Positions 1 to 9,686 are shown, numbered from the stretch's first letter. The stretch: DNA of 64,000 nucleotides from Tenrec ecaudatus (GCF_050624435.1 NC_134541.1:102172805-102236804); one strand, 5' to 3'. Program-made: numbers and translations. Notes: generated from the letters alone by a model not told the origin.

Positions 1-66
1 GTGATTGACAGATTTGACTCCACCCCTAGCCAGTAGTGTCTAGTTGACATAATCCCCAACGACCAC
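1..66 (-). mobile_element. LTR fragment (LTR-D type), cut by window edge
   Basis: The first 66 bases resemble the end of the LTR at 50075-50474: both carry GTGTCTAGTTGRCATAATCC followed by a short run ending in CA. The junction to unrelated sequence at 67 fits an LTR border. The rest lies outside the window. It could be the 3' LTR of the internal sequence at 67-869, but its sequence does not match the LTR at 870, so the pairing is uncertain. Confidence 0.5.
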
Positions 67-869
67 ACTTAGCTTTGGGTATCCATATCCTCCTAGTTCA
101 TCAGAATGGTGGCACTACCCTCTTGATCCCAGCCGGCATTGTTCTTCTGCCAGTTGGTCATTGCAGCCTACTCCATCAACGATGGGCAACAAATCTGATC
201 CCATATCCCTGGCCCTCATAAATAGCAATCTACCTTCTGGACCTGAGTTGATTGAAATGTAGGACCCTAAGATTCATTCTTTGAGACCCAGCAGACCCTG
301 ATTCCACCCCTAGAAACCTCAGCTGCCCTAGCTCTACTCTTTGAAATCAAGCCAGCTCTGCTTCCCATGCTCTTTGGACCTTCAGTTTCTGTGTTCTGGC
401 TCCTTGGCCTCTTAGCCCTTCAGCCTCTTGAGCTGACTCAGCCTCTTGAGCTTTTTCAGCCTCTTTTCTACTTGAGCCAGTGTTTCAAAGCCCTCAGCTG
501 TAATTACAAGTGCCTGGAGGCACACTACTCTGGCAGGAGTCTCCTGCATGAAGGCACTCAGGTCTTTTGCTCTATGGGTCAGCTCCCATGGTCTCATGCC
601 TGTCTCCTGGCTCTGCTTTCTTCGTTTCTCTGCCGCTGCTTTCCATTGGTGATGCCATTTATAGCCTTACAACTCTCCTTACTTTCTTCTGAGGCCCCAC
701 CAGAATTGCATTCGAGATCCATAATTTGGTCAACAGTCTCTTCAGGGCAATCTAGGCCTTTACAATTAGGCACCTTAAAACTCTTTCAGCTTCTATCCAC
801 TATGCCATTTCAACACTGCCTTTACATTTTAGGTATCTGTTAGCGTAGTGCCTCACTCTTAGTACCAAA
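67..869 (-). mobile_element. ERVL/MaLR-type proviral internal segment, 5' part
   Basis: On the minus strand this begins directly after an LTR with a primer binding site at 851-869 and then runs as leader-like sequence. One minus frame (597-412) stays open for 61 codons and is rich in Leu, Lys and Glu with heptad-like spacing (VEKRLKKLKRLSQLKRLKG), which suggests a short coiled coil as in gag N-terminal regions; that reading is inference. No protease or polymerase motif is visible, so the element was probably non-autonomous or is internally deleted. Confidence 0.5.
851..869 (-). other. Primer binding site, tRNA-Leu type
   Basis: The minus strand reads TTTGGTACTAAGAGTGAGG immediately inside the LTR border at 870. 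After an initial T it resembles the complement of the 3' end of a tRNA-Leu ending in ACCA. ERVL and MaLR elements are known to use tRNA-Leu-type primers, which supports the family call. Confidence 0.6.
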
Positions 870-1355
870 TGTCTTAGGCAGGGCTCTAGAAAAGCAAAAC
901 CAGGGAAGCCTATCTGTGTGTGTGTGCATGTGTGCGTGCATGCATGTTTCTCACAGTAATGGCTCATGCAGTTGTAGAAGCTAGCAGAGTCATACACTAT
1001 GATGGAGGCATCTTCTGATTCACATAGCTACCAGACTAATGAACCCAAAATCGGCAAGTTAGATGTCAAGATTGGCATGCAATATGACAGGCTGCAGTCT
1101 GAAGTCCCAAGAACTGGAGATCAGAGCTGGAAGCAGGATGCAGACCTTGGAAACATAAAAAGCCAGTGAGCTTTTAGTGGAACATTCATATAGTGGACAC
1201 AGATACAGACCATATCAAAAAAAAAACTCCCCTTGTAACCGATTGTCTGATCATATCAAAACACATCATAGGATTGATTACATCACATCACAAAAGAGAG
1301 GGTAACTGCATCATCATTAAAATTGCCAAACCATTGAGAATCTTTCCCTACCCAG
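870..1355 (-). mobile_element. LTR (LTR-C type), 5' LTR of a minus-strand element
   Basis: The plus-strand border TGTCTTAGGCAGGGCTCTAG resembles the border of other ERVL LTRs in the window and abuts the primer site. The interior (about 1040-1345) shares order and wording with 28345-29600, including the CAGGCTGCAG block and a closing stretch near 'AAACCATTGAGA'. The far end is not sharply defined; 1355 is approximate. Confidence 0.5.
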
Positions 1356-1399
1356 GTTGACCTATACTTTAACAATCACATACTCTAATGATATATTTT

Positions 1400-1855
1400 G
1401 CAATGCATTTTATAGTGACTCTCACCAAGAGATGGAATTTCTTTCCCTAGCCCCTTGGTGGAATGACTTACTTGGCTTAATGACAGAATGCAACAGGATT
1501 GAGCAGGTGGAGTTCTGGGCCTACGTGTCAAGAGATCTTGCAGCTTGTGTTCTTTCTTTTATATCCTAGGCTATGCTGTTTAAGAAAGCTTAGGTTAGCT
1601 TGCTAGAAAATTACAGACAATATTGAGGAGTGAAGGATGGTGTCACAGGCTATAGCCAGTCTATTGTTCACATCCATAATTTGAGAAAGCCCAGCTAAGA
1701 TTAGAAGAGACACCCATTCAGGCCCTACCTGAAACATAGGCATATAAATGAACCCAACTGAGACCAACGGAATCATCCTTCTGATGTACAGATTTTAAAT
1801 ATCTACTGTTTTAAGCCACTGACTTTTGGGGTAGCTGTTATACAGAAGTAGCTAC
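1400..1855 (+). mobile_element. MLT1-like MaLR LTR, 3' part
   Basis: The end of this stretch, TTTTAAGCCACTGACTTTTG followed by GGGTAGCTGTTATACAGAAGTAGCTA, is the typical 3' end of mammalian MLT1-type MaLR LTRs. It breaks off at about 1855, where an LTR-B begins, and its expected last bases (CTAACTGATACACA) reappear at 9467. This makes it the oldest layer of the 1400-9480 stack. Confidence 0.6.
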
Positions 1856-2219
1856 AGTGGTAGTTTCAGAATTTCATATCAACTTAGTACATAGAAGTGT
1901 AGGGGTAGAGTCTAGCCTGTCAATCAGGTCACAGCCTTCTGGGTGTGGCCTTCTCATAAGGAAGATCCTGGGAACCTCCTCTCTCTCTGTCGTTACCTTC
2001 GTGTTGATGAGCCATGCTGAAACCTGTGCAAGCCCTGGGATGTGGCCACCGCTGTTGGATCCACACAACTCTGCACCCATGGGGCTGTGATCATTCTGCA
2101 TCATTGCATGTGGCTGTGTGAGACTTAAGAGGGATTTATGGACTATTTTCAGATTATGGACTTGATCTCGACTGGGCTGCGATGTTTGCTTAATAAATAA
2201 TTGCATCTTGATATAAAGC
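1856..2219 (+). mobile_element. Solo LTR-B, left part (split by ERVL provirus)
   Basis: This matches the first five-sixths of the LTR-B copies at 35658-36118 and 38882-39388 (shared blocks: CTGTCAATCAGGTCACAGCC, the CTCTCTCT block, CATCATTGCATGTGGCTG). It stops inside '...TTGATATAAAGC' and the missing end, TCTTTCTTACACATATATGA..., is found at 9405-9466. The 5 bases AAAGC (2215-2219) and ACAGC (9400-9404) are the target duplication of the provirus between them. Confidence 0.85.
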
Positions 2220-2254
2220 TGTGCTATCCAGGGTTCTGTAGAGAAACAAAACCA

Positions 2255-2295
<41 letters not shown>

Positions 2296-2879
2296 TAGGT
2301 TTATTCACCAGGAAGGAATATAACAGCTAAATAGCCCACACAGCAGTACAGAGGGCTCAGTTCAACTTACTTCTGTGGAACAGGTAATATATTAGAGGTC
2401 TTTCAACTCATGAGGGCTGCTGGCTCTAGGGTCAAGGAGGCAGATAGCTGAGTCTTCCCTTGGGTAATACAGGTAGAGTCTGCCCACTGGCAGCAAACAT
2501 CAGGATGGGTCTGCAACAGTCAGCAGCTCAAGAGCTTAGCAAAACAGGCCTGGATGGGATATCAAACTCAAGCAAAGCAAGACGACAGGATCCGCCAGTC
2601 TCTAGCTCAAGCGATGTACACAACAGCAGCGTGGTGAAGCAGGTCAAGCTCTAGTGACAGGATCCACGGGTTGGCTTGTCCCACAGGTAGTGTAGCTCAC
2701 AAGTTAAGGCAGAGAACTACCTAAAGCAGCTGCATGCTGGTCTGATCACCAGAGAGCAAGAGAAGGTGTGAGTGGGTGTGCAGAACCATTTATATCTTAT
2801 GCCCTCCAAACAAACTGCAACCTGATTAATCCCACTTGTTCCTATTGGCCAGGTTGGCACAATAAACCTATCTATCACA
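2220..2879 (-). mobile_element. 3' LTR of ERVL provirus (LTR-A)
   Basis: Aligns along its whole length with 8777-9399 (shared blocks: GGAAGGAATATAACAGCTAA, GCAGTACAGAGGGCTCAGTT, CCTATTGGCCAGGTTGGCAC). It is longer than its partner because a CA microsatellite grew near the border. Confidence 0.88.
2257..2293. repeat. (CA)n microsatellite inside ERVL LTR
   Basis: About 18 uninterrupted CA units grown from the ACAC of the LTR motif CCAGGACAC. The matching point of the 5' LTR carries a GATA repeat instead. Confidence 0.97.
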
Positions 2880-2894
2880 GTCCACACCTTGCCA
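2880..2894 (-). other. Polypurine tract of ERVL provirus
   Basis: The minus strand reads TGGCAAGGTGTGGAC directly before the 3' LTR. The related element ending at 38881 has TGGCAAGGGGTGGAC in the same place, so this is the plus-strand priming tract with a G-to-T change in the G run. Confidence 0.65.
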
Positions 2895-3179
2895 ACTAGG
2901 CACCTGTACACAATTATTTAGCTATATATAATTTCCAGACATTAATGAAATCACACTTAAACCTAACATTATACATCTATCATACATATAAATGAAAACA
3001 CACTTAATATAATTGTATCTTGTAGTATATTTGAAAAAAGGAAATGTATTGAATAAGCACATATAAGGAAATACAATCACAAACCTTGCTTTTGAACTTG
3101 GTCACGTGGTTGTAACTGATAGGTAGAGCTATCTTCCTCTACTACCCATCCTGTATTAACTTTACCCTCAGGTAGCACC

Positions 3180-3600
3180 TCAGCTGGCTGTTGTTCTTTG
3201 CCTGGTTGGGTGACCAAGACCCTCATTTCCAAGGGTGTCTTGGTCATTAGACATCCTATCAGGACTGGGCTGCTCTAGTTTACTATTTACTTTAATCACA
3301 GGGAATAGTAGCACTAAGAGATGGCCTAGGGGATCTCCTGGATTCCAGACATATTCTTCTTTGCCTCCATTATGTAGCACCAGTCCAATTTCTCCGTGGT
3401 AATCAGGATCAATCACACCACTCAGTACAGTGACACCCTTCCCAACCTGTTGATCTAAAGGCATGAGGAATCCAATGTGGCCGGGCAAGGGGGTGTGGGG
3501 AGCAATGATCAGCTGCCAGTTCAGTAGAATCAGTGCTGTGTTTCCAGGTGGGAGAGTTCCTTCCTTCAGGACTAGGACCTCGCATATGGTTGAGGTGACA
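3180..3600 (-). pseudogene. ERVL dUTPase domain (end of pol)
   Basis: The minus frame 3629-3180 is open for 149 codons. From about residue 30 it reads as a trimeric dUTPase: a segment around LLNWQLIIAPHTPLPGHIG, then GVIDPDYHGEIGL, which is the conserved motif holding the substrate-contacting Asp and Tyr, then NGGKEEYVWNPGDPLGHLLV. dUTPase hydrolyses dUTP and keeps uracil out of reverse transcripts. Its place after integrase is specific to ERVL-type viruses (other retroviruses carry it elsewhere or lack it). This is the longest open stretch of the provirus, but the first residues come from a minisatellite and there is no sign of a start or of expression. Confidence 0.85.
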
Positions 3601-3697
3601 GGAAACACAAATGCTACAAGGAAACACAAATGCTACAAAAACACAAATGCTACAAATGCTACACAAATGCTACAGGAAACACAAATGCTACACTATT
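3601..3697. repeat. Minisatellite at the integrase/dUTPase junction
   Basis: Five to six imperfect copies of a roughly 9-18 base unit, AGGAAACACAAATGCTACA and its shortened form ACACAAATGCTAC. It lies exactly between the integrase C-terminus and the dUTPase and adds a Val/Ala/Phe-rich stretch to the minus frames. Confidence 0.9.
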
Positions 3698-4520
3698 ACT
3701 AGGAGTAATAGTGAGTGGTGCCACTCCAGCTTCTACGCCTTGGTTCCTGGACTCTGAAGGAATCCTGGCTACTGGGGACACAGCACCATATATTGGCCAC
3801 TGTTTTAGAGCATATATGGCCTCCTGAGGAACAATGCCCCAACCCCGCAAAGTGTTGCCACCTAGCTGGTGCCATAATTGTGTCTTCAGGAGGCCATTCC
3901 ACCATACTATCAAGGCAGCTAGTTTAGGATGATGAGAAACATGATCCCACCAGTGGATTCCATGGGCATGGCACCATGGCCTCACTGCATTTGCTTTGAA
4001 GTGAGTTCCTTGATCTGAAGCAATGCTACGTGGGATGTCATGCTGGTGGATAGGGCATTCTCTAAGTCTATGAATGCGAGTTTTGGCAGAAGCAGAGTGC
4101 AGGATAGGCAAATCCATATTCATCGTAGGTGTCTATTCCAGTAAGAACAAAACATTACACCATCCATGACAGAAGTGGTCCTGTGTAATCAGACTGCCAC
4201 CAGCTTGCTGGTTGATCTCCCAAAGGAATGGTCCCATATCTTGGACTCAATGTTGGCTTCTGCTGCTGGCAGATAGGGCACTCAGCAGAGGTAGTGCTCA
4301 AGTTAGCCTTGGTGAGTGGAAGTCCATGTTGCTGCACCCAGGTATAACCTCCATCCCTGCCACCATGTCCACTTTGTTCATGTGCCCATTGGGCAATGGT
4401 AGGAGTGGCAGAGGAAAGAGGCGGACCAGTCTCCACAATGCGTGTCATCTTATCCACTTGATGGTTAAAGACCTTCTCTTCAGAGGTAACTGTATGGTGA
4501 GCGTTCACATGAGACACCAT
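3640..4520 (-). pseudogene. ERVL integrase domain, broken
   Basis: The minus frame 4520-4155 holds the N-terminal zinc-binding HHCC module (AHEQSGH and CPICQQ) and the start of the catalytic core with the first Asp (WWQSDYTGP). The frame 4123-3659 continues the core with the second Asp (IASDQGTHF). The catalytic Glu expected before WNGLLK is Val here (ALIVWWNGLLK, codon GTA), so the D,D-35-E triad is incomplete. The two frames are separated by a break near 4125-4155. Integrase inserts viral DNA into the host genome; this copy could not do so. Confidence 0.85.
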
Positions 4521-4529
4521 TATTTTTAC

Positions 4530-5170
4530 TTTCTTGGCCCACCCAGAGAAGTCTATTCACAGACCTCTTCCCCACACCTCCTTATCACCAAGTTTCCAAT
4601 CATGGTCCTTCCAATTCCCTGACCATCCAGCCAAGCCATTAGCTACAGTCCATCAATGTACAATCTCCCATTTCGCTATTTTTCCTTGCAGGCAAACTGA
4701 ATGGCCAGGTGCACTGCTTGAAGTTCTGCCCATTGGAAGGATTTCCCTTCACCACTGTCCTTTAGGGAGATCCCAGGAAGGGGCGGTAGCACTGCCGCTG
4801 TCCACTTTGAATGGCACCCACATATAGTACAGCTTACCCACTTCTTCATGCAGCTTACTTGTACCTTCAGGTCCGGCTCTAGCCTGATCTTGTATATACC
4901 ACTTTTCATTTAACAATGGGGTGTTGCTATGCACGTCCAACTTGTTGACTCTGTGGGTCAGACAATACCTAGTTCATGATTGGCAGCTCAGGCCTCATGG
5001 TAACTTGGTGGTCCACGGTGAGGCATTCAGTCTCCGCTAAGGCCCAGTAACAGGCCAATAACTGTTTTTCAAGTGAATATTTTTCTGCAGAGAATGGCAG
5101 GACTTTACTCCAAAATCCTAAGGGTCTGTGATGTGATTTGTAATAGGGGTCTGCCAAAGACTTCACACTG
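4530..5170 (-). pseudogene. ERVL connection and RNase H domains, broken
   Basis: The frame 5166-4969 reads as the RT-to-RNase H connection (PLGFWSKVLPFSAEKYSLE followed by KQLLACYWALAETE). The frame 4909-4676 contains the RNase H segment with the conserved Glu (SFQWAELQAVHLA). The following segment near 4600-4680 is out of frame and meets a stop. RNase H degrades the RNA template of reverse transcription. At least three frame breaks lie within this part. Confidence 0.75.
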
Positions 5171-6200
5171 CATCTTTATCTACAACTGACACCTCTAGCT
5201 CTATCGGGTCAGCTGGATCATATGGTCCCAGAGGCAAAGCAGCTTGCACAGCAGCCTGAACCTGTTGAAGAATCTTTTATTGTCCTTGGTCCCATTCAAA
5301 ATTGGAGGCTTTTCATGCCACTCGATAAATAGGTCGAAGTAGAACACCCAACTGTTGCCTCCAAAATCTGAAGAGGCCCACTAGGCATTGTGTCTCTCAT
5401 TTAGTTCTTCGTGGGCAGTGGGGCAAATGCAATAGCTTATTCAGTAGGAATGTCTCAACACGCCCCGCATCACTGGACCCCTACAAATTTTACTAAGGTA
5501 GAAGGTGCTGGAATCTTTGTTGGGTTATTTCCCACCCTCTTGTAGGCAGATGTTGTACCAATGAATCTAGAGTCTTTGATACATCCTCCTTAGTGGATCC
5601 AATCAGCATGATGTCATCAATATAATGACCAGTGTGACATTTTGTGGAAGAGACAGGCGATCAAGGTCCCTTTGGGCTAAATTTTGGCACAGGGTGGAAG
5701 AGTTGGTGTGTCCCTGGGGGAGAGTTGTGAAAGTGTATTGATTTACCTTGCCAGATGAAGGCAAAATGTTTCTGGTAGTCCTTTGAGAGTAATACTGAGT
5801 AAAAGGCATTGGCCACATCAATAGCTGCTTACCAAGTACCAGAAAAAGTATTAATTTGCTCAAGCAATGCAATCACATCTGGGACAGCAGCTGCAATTGG
5901 AGTCACTACCTGGTTAAGTTTACCATAATCCACTGTCAGTCTCCAGGATCCATCTGTCTTCTTTACAGGCCAAATAGGTGAGTAAATGGGGATGTAGTAG
6001 GAATCACCACTCCTGCATCCTTCAAGTCTTTGATGGTGGCACTGATCTCTGCGATTCCTCCAGGAATGCGGTACTGCTTTTGGCTCACTATTTTCCTAGG
6101 CAATGGCTGTTCTAATGGTGTCCACTTGGCCTTTCCTACCACAGTAGTCCTTATTGCACATTGCAGGGATCTAATACGGGGATCTGCCAGTTACCAAGTA
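5170..6200 (-). pseudogene. ERVL reverse transcriptase domain, broken
   Basis: The frame 5872-5603 contains [16 protein letters not shown] (5722-5711) is the conserved RT motif before the catalytic box. The catalytic YIDD box is present at 5624-5613 but in a different minus frame from LPQG, so at least one frameshift separates them. Upstream parts (6200-5880) are spread over several short frames. The domain copied RNA into DNA in the ancestral virus and is inactive here. Confidence 0.82.
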
Positions 6201-6289
6201 TATCTATTCCAATGATGCATTCTGGAACTGGGGAAATAATGACAGGATAGTTTTGGGGACCCACTGTGAGACATACCTGAGGTAGAACT

Positions 6290-6500
6290 CCATTAAAAAC
6301 TAGACCTCCATATGCCCCCACTCTGGTGGGCCTTCAAACATTTTGGGTCTCCTTGAATTAGTGTGAATTCTGAGCCAGTGTCCAGGAATCCTGAAAAGTT
6401 TAATTATTTCCTTTCCCCCAATGAGCAGTCCCTCTTGTGAAAGGCCGCAGCTCCCTTTGGGGAAGGCTAGAAGAAAGACGAACAGTATCAACCTTCAGTG
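6290..6500 (-). pseudogene. ERVL protease domain, broken
   Basis: The minus strand at 6385-6371 encodes Leu-Asp-Thr-Gly-Ser, the active-site motif of retroviral aspartic proteases, followed by EFTLIQGDPKCL in the same frame. The frame open across most of this region (6491-6300) is a different one, so the protease is frameshifted. It lies between the gag end and the RT start, as expected. Confidence 0.7.
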
Positions 6501-6629
6501 ATGTAGCAGGGTCCTCCTTCAAAGGGACCCGGCCTTCCCTTCATTCAAGGGGTTGTGGGTCTGCACACTGACTCAGGTCAGGGAATTAATTGAGGGGTCA
6601 TGACTCTATTCTGCTGCTCACCTGATCTA

Positions 6630-7890
6630 GCATTCTTCTGCCTGTATAGATCACGTAATTATTTCATAGGTTTCCCATGTATTTCACTCCTATGGATACA
6701 GTTGCTGAGTAGCCAATGCCGTAAGTCCACATGAGACAGGCTGTTCTGATTACTACGGAAACCTTGATGTCCATTACGATAACCATGTGAACCCCATCTC
6801 TGTTGATTCAGTGTTGACACCTGCCCCTTACCACCCTGGGGCCCCATCAGCCCCATTGTAGGCAAATGTCAGAGTTCACTTAGGGGAGTGCCCACTGTTA
6901 GTCCTGGCAATTAAAGGAGTCTTCAGATGCTGGGGCCCAATTCACAAACTTGTTCCTTATGGTTGTGGTGAAAGGTATGTCCTCAGGGACTCCTTTTGGG
7001 GGTTTATTCCTATAAATCCATTCCAACATACCAATATCCCCAAGGTTTTTGATACCTTCTTCTACAGTGTACCAAGGTAGGTCAGGTACCTCAAGTTGAT
7101 CTAATCTAGACCATCTGGCAGTCCATGCTTCAGTGAACCAACCAAATAAGCTTTTAGATGCTCTCTTAACCTTTTTTGCTGAGACATTGAAGGAAGAAAC
7201 TGTGCTTAGAGGGTCCACATCAAGGAACTCAGACTGGTCTAATGTTACATTCCTTGCACCAGTATCCCACACCATTAGTAACCATTCCCATGGATATTCC
7301 CCAGGCTTCTGCTTGTACATATTAGAAAAATTGAGCAGATCTTTATGAGTATAGCACATTTCTTCCTGAGTCATCATCTGAGACTTAATTCTCATTACAG
7401 GTCTAGAGGAAATAATGGTGGTAGAGGTGTTTCCTGGGGGCTATAAGTAATATCTTGTAAGGCATCACCCCCAGTATATGCTCCAGATGCAGCCCACCTG
7501 GCATTTCAGCTTGAACAGTTTGGTTACTCTGCTCAAGTGTGAGTTTTTAATGATAGTGGATTAATCTCCTCGGGTAGGAGGGGTGGATCTATTGACTGGA
7601 ATGGCCCAATCAACTTTAGGGGGCTCAATATGCTCCCCTTCTGGATTAGGAGCCCATATGTTTCAATCTCATGTCTTAGGGTCACATTTCTTCCTGATGA
7701 ATGCCCTTATTTTAATATCAGACACTGTTCTAGACCTACAATTCAGCTGATGCTGTAATTCACCTACTTGAATGATGAGACTCTGGATTTGGTTTTCAGC
7801 AATGTAAGCTCTATTACTGGAGGATAGAAGGCTCTCCTTTTTTAGCACATGCTGAAGATTTTAGGTCTGCTTGAGACGTGCTTCTGAGAT
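6630..7890 (-). pseudogene. ERVL gag, partial
   Basis: The minus frame 7395-6898 (165 codons) reads like an ERVL capsid segment (PWEWLLMVWDTGARNVTLDQSE). Upstream, 7800-7700 encodes a Gln/Leu-rich stretch around QSLIIQVGELQHQL in another frame, probably the N-terminal coiled coil. Downstream, 6865-6659 is Gly/Asn/Gln-rich and ends in a short WLL...EIHGKPMK segment seen at the gag-pro junction of ERVL elements. Gag formed the virus particle. The coding region is broken by frameshifts, and an LTR-B sits just before it. Confidence 0.72.
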
Positions 7891-7900
7891 TATCTCTTTC

Positions 7901-8428
7901 TGTTAGTCTGGGTAGACTAGAGAAACAAATTCATAGACACTCATATGTGTATAAGAAAAAGATTTATATACAAGAGCAATTGAATATTGAGAAAACATCC
8001 CAGCCCAGTCCAGATCAAGTTCATAAGTCCGATACCAGTCTATAAAGTGCTCTTCAGACTCATGAAACACATGCAATGATGCTGAATTCAGGAAGATCAC
8101 AGGCCAGTGGGTGCAAAGTCTTGTGGATCCAGTGGCAACAGAAGCATCTCAGCATTGTCAGGGGTCTCCATGGGGCTCCTCCAGTTCCCGAGGCATGGGG
8201 TCTGTCAGCATAGTGCCATGTGTCTTGTCAGTAGAGGGTCTCTCAGGGAGTGGGCTGAGAGAGAATGTCTCCTGCCGACAGGCATGAATTACAGGAGTTC
8301 CCAGAATCCTCAGGAGAAGGTCAGGCCCACACAGAGGCCTCACTGGCTATAACCTGATTGACAGAATAGACTCCACTCCTTCACTCTTAATCCTCTCAAG
8401 TCCCAAATCGACACCCGATTATGTCACA
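7901..8428 (-). mobile_element. Solo LTR-B inserted in the ERVL leader
   Basis: Shares its whole order with the LTR-B at 10302-10806, from TGTTAGTCTGGGTAGACTAG through GATCACAGGCCAGTGGGTG and TTGTGGATCCAGTGGCA to the end ATTATGTCACA. It lies between the proviral leader (8429-8760) and gag, so it entered after the provirus. I could not find a clear 5-base target duplication. Confidence 0.82.
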
Positions 8429-8760
8429 GCTTACATCCTTTCCTTGATCACATTTTCTGTTGTAAAGAGGACTAGCCAACCAGTTTCCCTATACGTTTCA
8501 TTCTGACAAAACTGCTGGAAAATATCAAACACGCCATCCCCCATAGCCTCTTCTCTCACCAGCACTTCATCTATTGTTGCTGATATTGTGGGTATTAGCT
8601 TTGTGATGTCACACCATGGATTAACACCACCCTCTCCAGTAATAATGGAAGATGTATCCATGCCTTTAGGGGTAGAGGCAGCATTCTCAGTGCTGTTAGG
8701 CCTAATCAGGCTAGAAAACCAATTGGAGAAGACCCTATTTATGATCTTGTTACCCTAGCA
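8429..8760 (-). mobile_element. ERVL 5' leader
   Basis: Sequence between the primer site and the LTR-B insertion. It belongs to the provirus by position. No splice or packaging signal could be assigned. Confidence 0.6.
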
Positions 8761-8774
8761 CCACTCCGGTACCA
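8761..8774 (-). other. ERVL primer binding site (tRNA-Leu)
   Basis: The minus strand reads TGGTACCGGAGTGG two bases inside the 5' LTR. Allowing one deleted A, this is the complement of a tRNA-Leu acceptor end (TGGTACCAGGAGTGG), probably the UAA isoacceptor. Confidence 0.75.
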
Positions 8775-8776
8775 AT

Positions 8777-9399
8777 TGTGTTAGGCAGGGTTCTCTAGAG
8801 AAACAAAACCAGGACACTTATGATTAGATACATAGATAGATAGATAGATGAAGATGTGTTTATACAGTAGGAAGGAATATAACAGCTAATTAGTCCACAC
8901 AGCAGTACAGAGGGCTCAGTTCAACTCACTTCTGTGGAACAGTTAACATATTGCCAAGTCCAAGGTCAAAGAGGCAGACTGTTGAGTCTTTCCTCAGGTA
9001 GCAAACAGCAGGGCAGGTCAGCAACAGTCAGCTGCTCAGGAGCTTAGCAAAGCAGGCCCAGATGGGATATCAAACTCCAGCAAAGCAAGGCTACAGGATT
9101 CACCAACTTCAAGCTCAAGGGAGGTACATACCAGCAGTGTGATAATGCAGATCTCGAAGGAACCTCAAGCTCTAGTGACATGACCCACAGGTTGACTTGC
9201 CCCACAGGTACTATAACTCACAGGTTGAGACAGAGAACTAGCTAAAGTAGATGTATGCTGGTCCAATCACCAGAGAGCAAGAGAGAGGGGGGTGGGCTGT
9301 GCAGAATCATTTCTCTCTTTGCTCTCCAATCAAATTGCAACCTGATTAATCCCACATGTTCCTATTGGCCAGGTTGGCACAATAAGCCTATCTATCACA
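8777..9399 (-). mobile_element. 5' LTR of ERVL provirus (LTR-A)
   Basis: Borders TGTGTTAGGC and CTATCACA on the plus strand. It pairs with 2220-2879. It carries a short GATA repeat (about 8831-8849) where the partner carries CA. Confidence 0.88.
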
Positions 9400-9404
9400 A
9401 CAGC

Positions 9405-9466
9405 TCTTTCTTACACATATATGAGTGTCGCTGGATTTGTTTCTCTAGTCAACCTAGCCTAACACA
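9405..9466 (+). mobile_element. Solo LTR-B, right part
   Basis: The missing last 62 bases of the LTR-B begun at 1856: TCTTTCTTACACATATATGA through TTTGTTTCTCTAGTCAACCT and a CTAACACA end. The bases after it (CTAACTGATACACA) resume the MLT1-like LTR. Confidence 0.85.
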
Positions 9467-9686
9467 CTAACTGATACACATACCATGACAGACACCACTT
9501 ATTACCCTAACTCAGTAGTTTCTCTTTCTCCTTCCTAGTTAATAGACTTCAAATTTTGTTTGTAGCCCTTGGCCAGAGAGGAATTAAGCAATGACCTGAG
9601 CCAGTTTTAATCATCATAGGGCCACTGGAATTGGTTCAAAGACAGCATGTAACTCAGAGCTTACCAATATGAATTATTTAATAGGG

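Larger units (their letters stand above)
2220..9399 (-). mobile_element. Complete decayed ERVL provirus
   Basis: A 7.2-kb class III endogenous retrovirus in minus orientation. In its own 5'-3' order: LTR (9399-8777), primer site (8774-8761), leader, gag (about 7890-6630), protease (about 6500-6290), reverse transcriptase (6200-5170), RNase H (5170-4530), integrase (4520-3640), dUTPase (3600-3180), short 3' non-coding part, purine-rich tract, LTR (2879-2220). dUTPase after integrase, no envelope gene and a tRNA-Leu primer site are hallmarks of ERVL. LTRs run TGTGATAG...CTAACACA and are flanked by AAAGC/ACAGC. All coding parts carry stops or frameshifts. By eye the two LTRs differ at well over one base in ten, so the insertion is old; I did not compute a divergence. 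Confidence 0.9.

Noticed and set aside
367-843. 158-codon plus-strand frame
   Set aside because: It lies antisense to proviral internal sequence with a primer site at 851-869, has low-complexity Leu/Gln composition and no known motif.
2257-2308. Secreted or membrane protein frame with Val/Cys repeat
   Set aside because: The repeat is the translation of the (CA)n microsatellite.
3601-3697. Short direct repeats as a CRISPR-like array
   Set aside because: Units are 9-18 bases, imperfect and without unique spacers; the host is a mammal.
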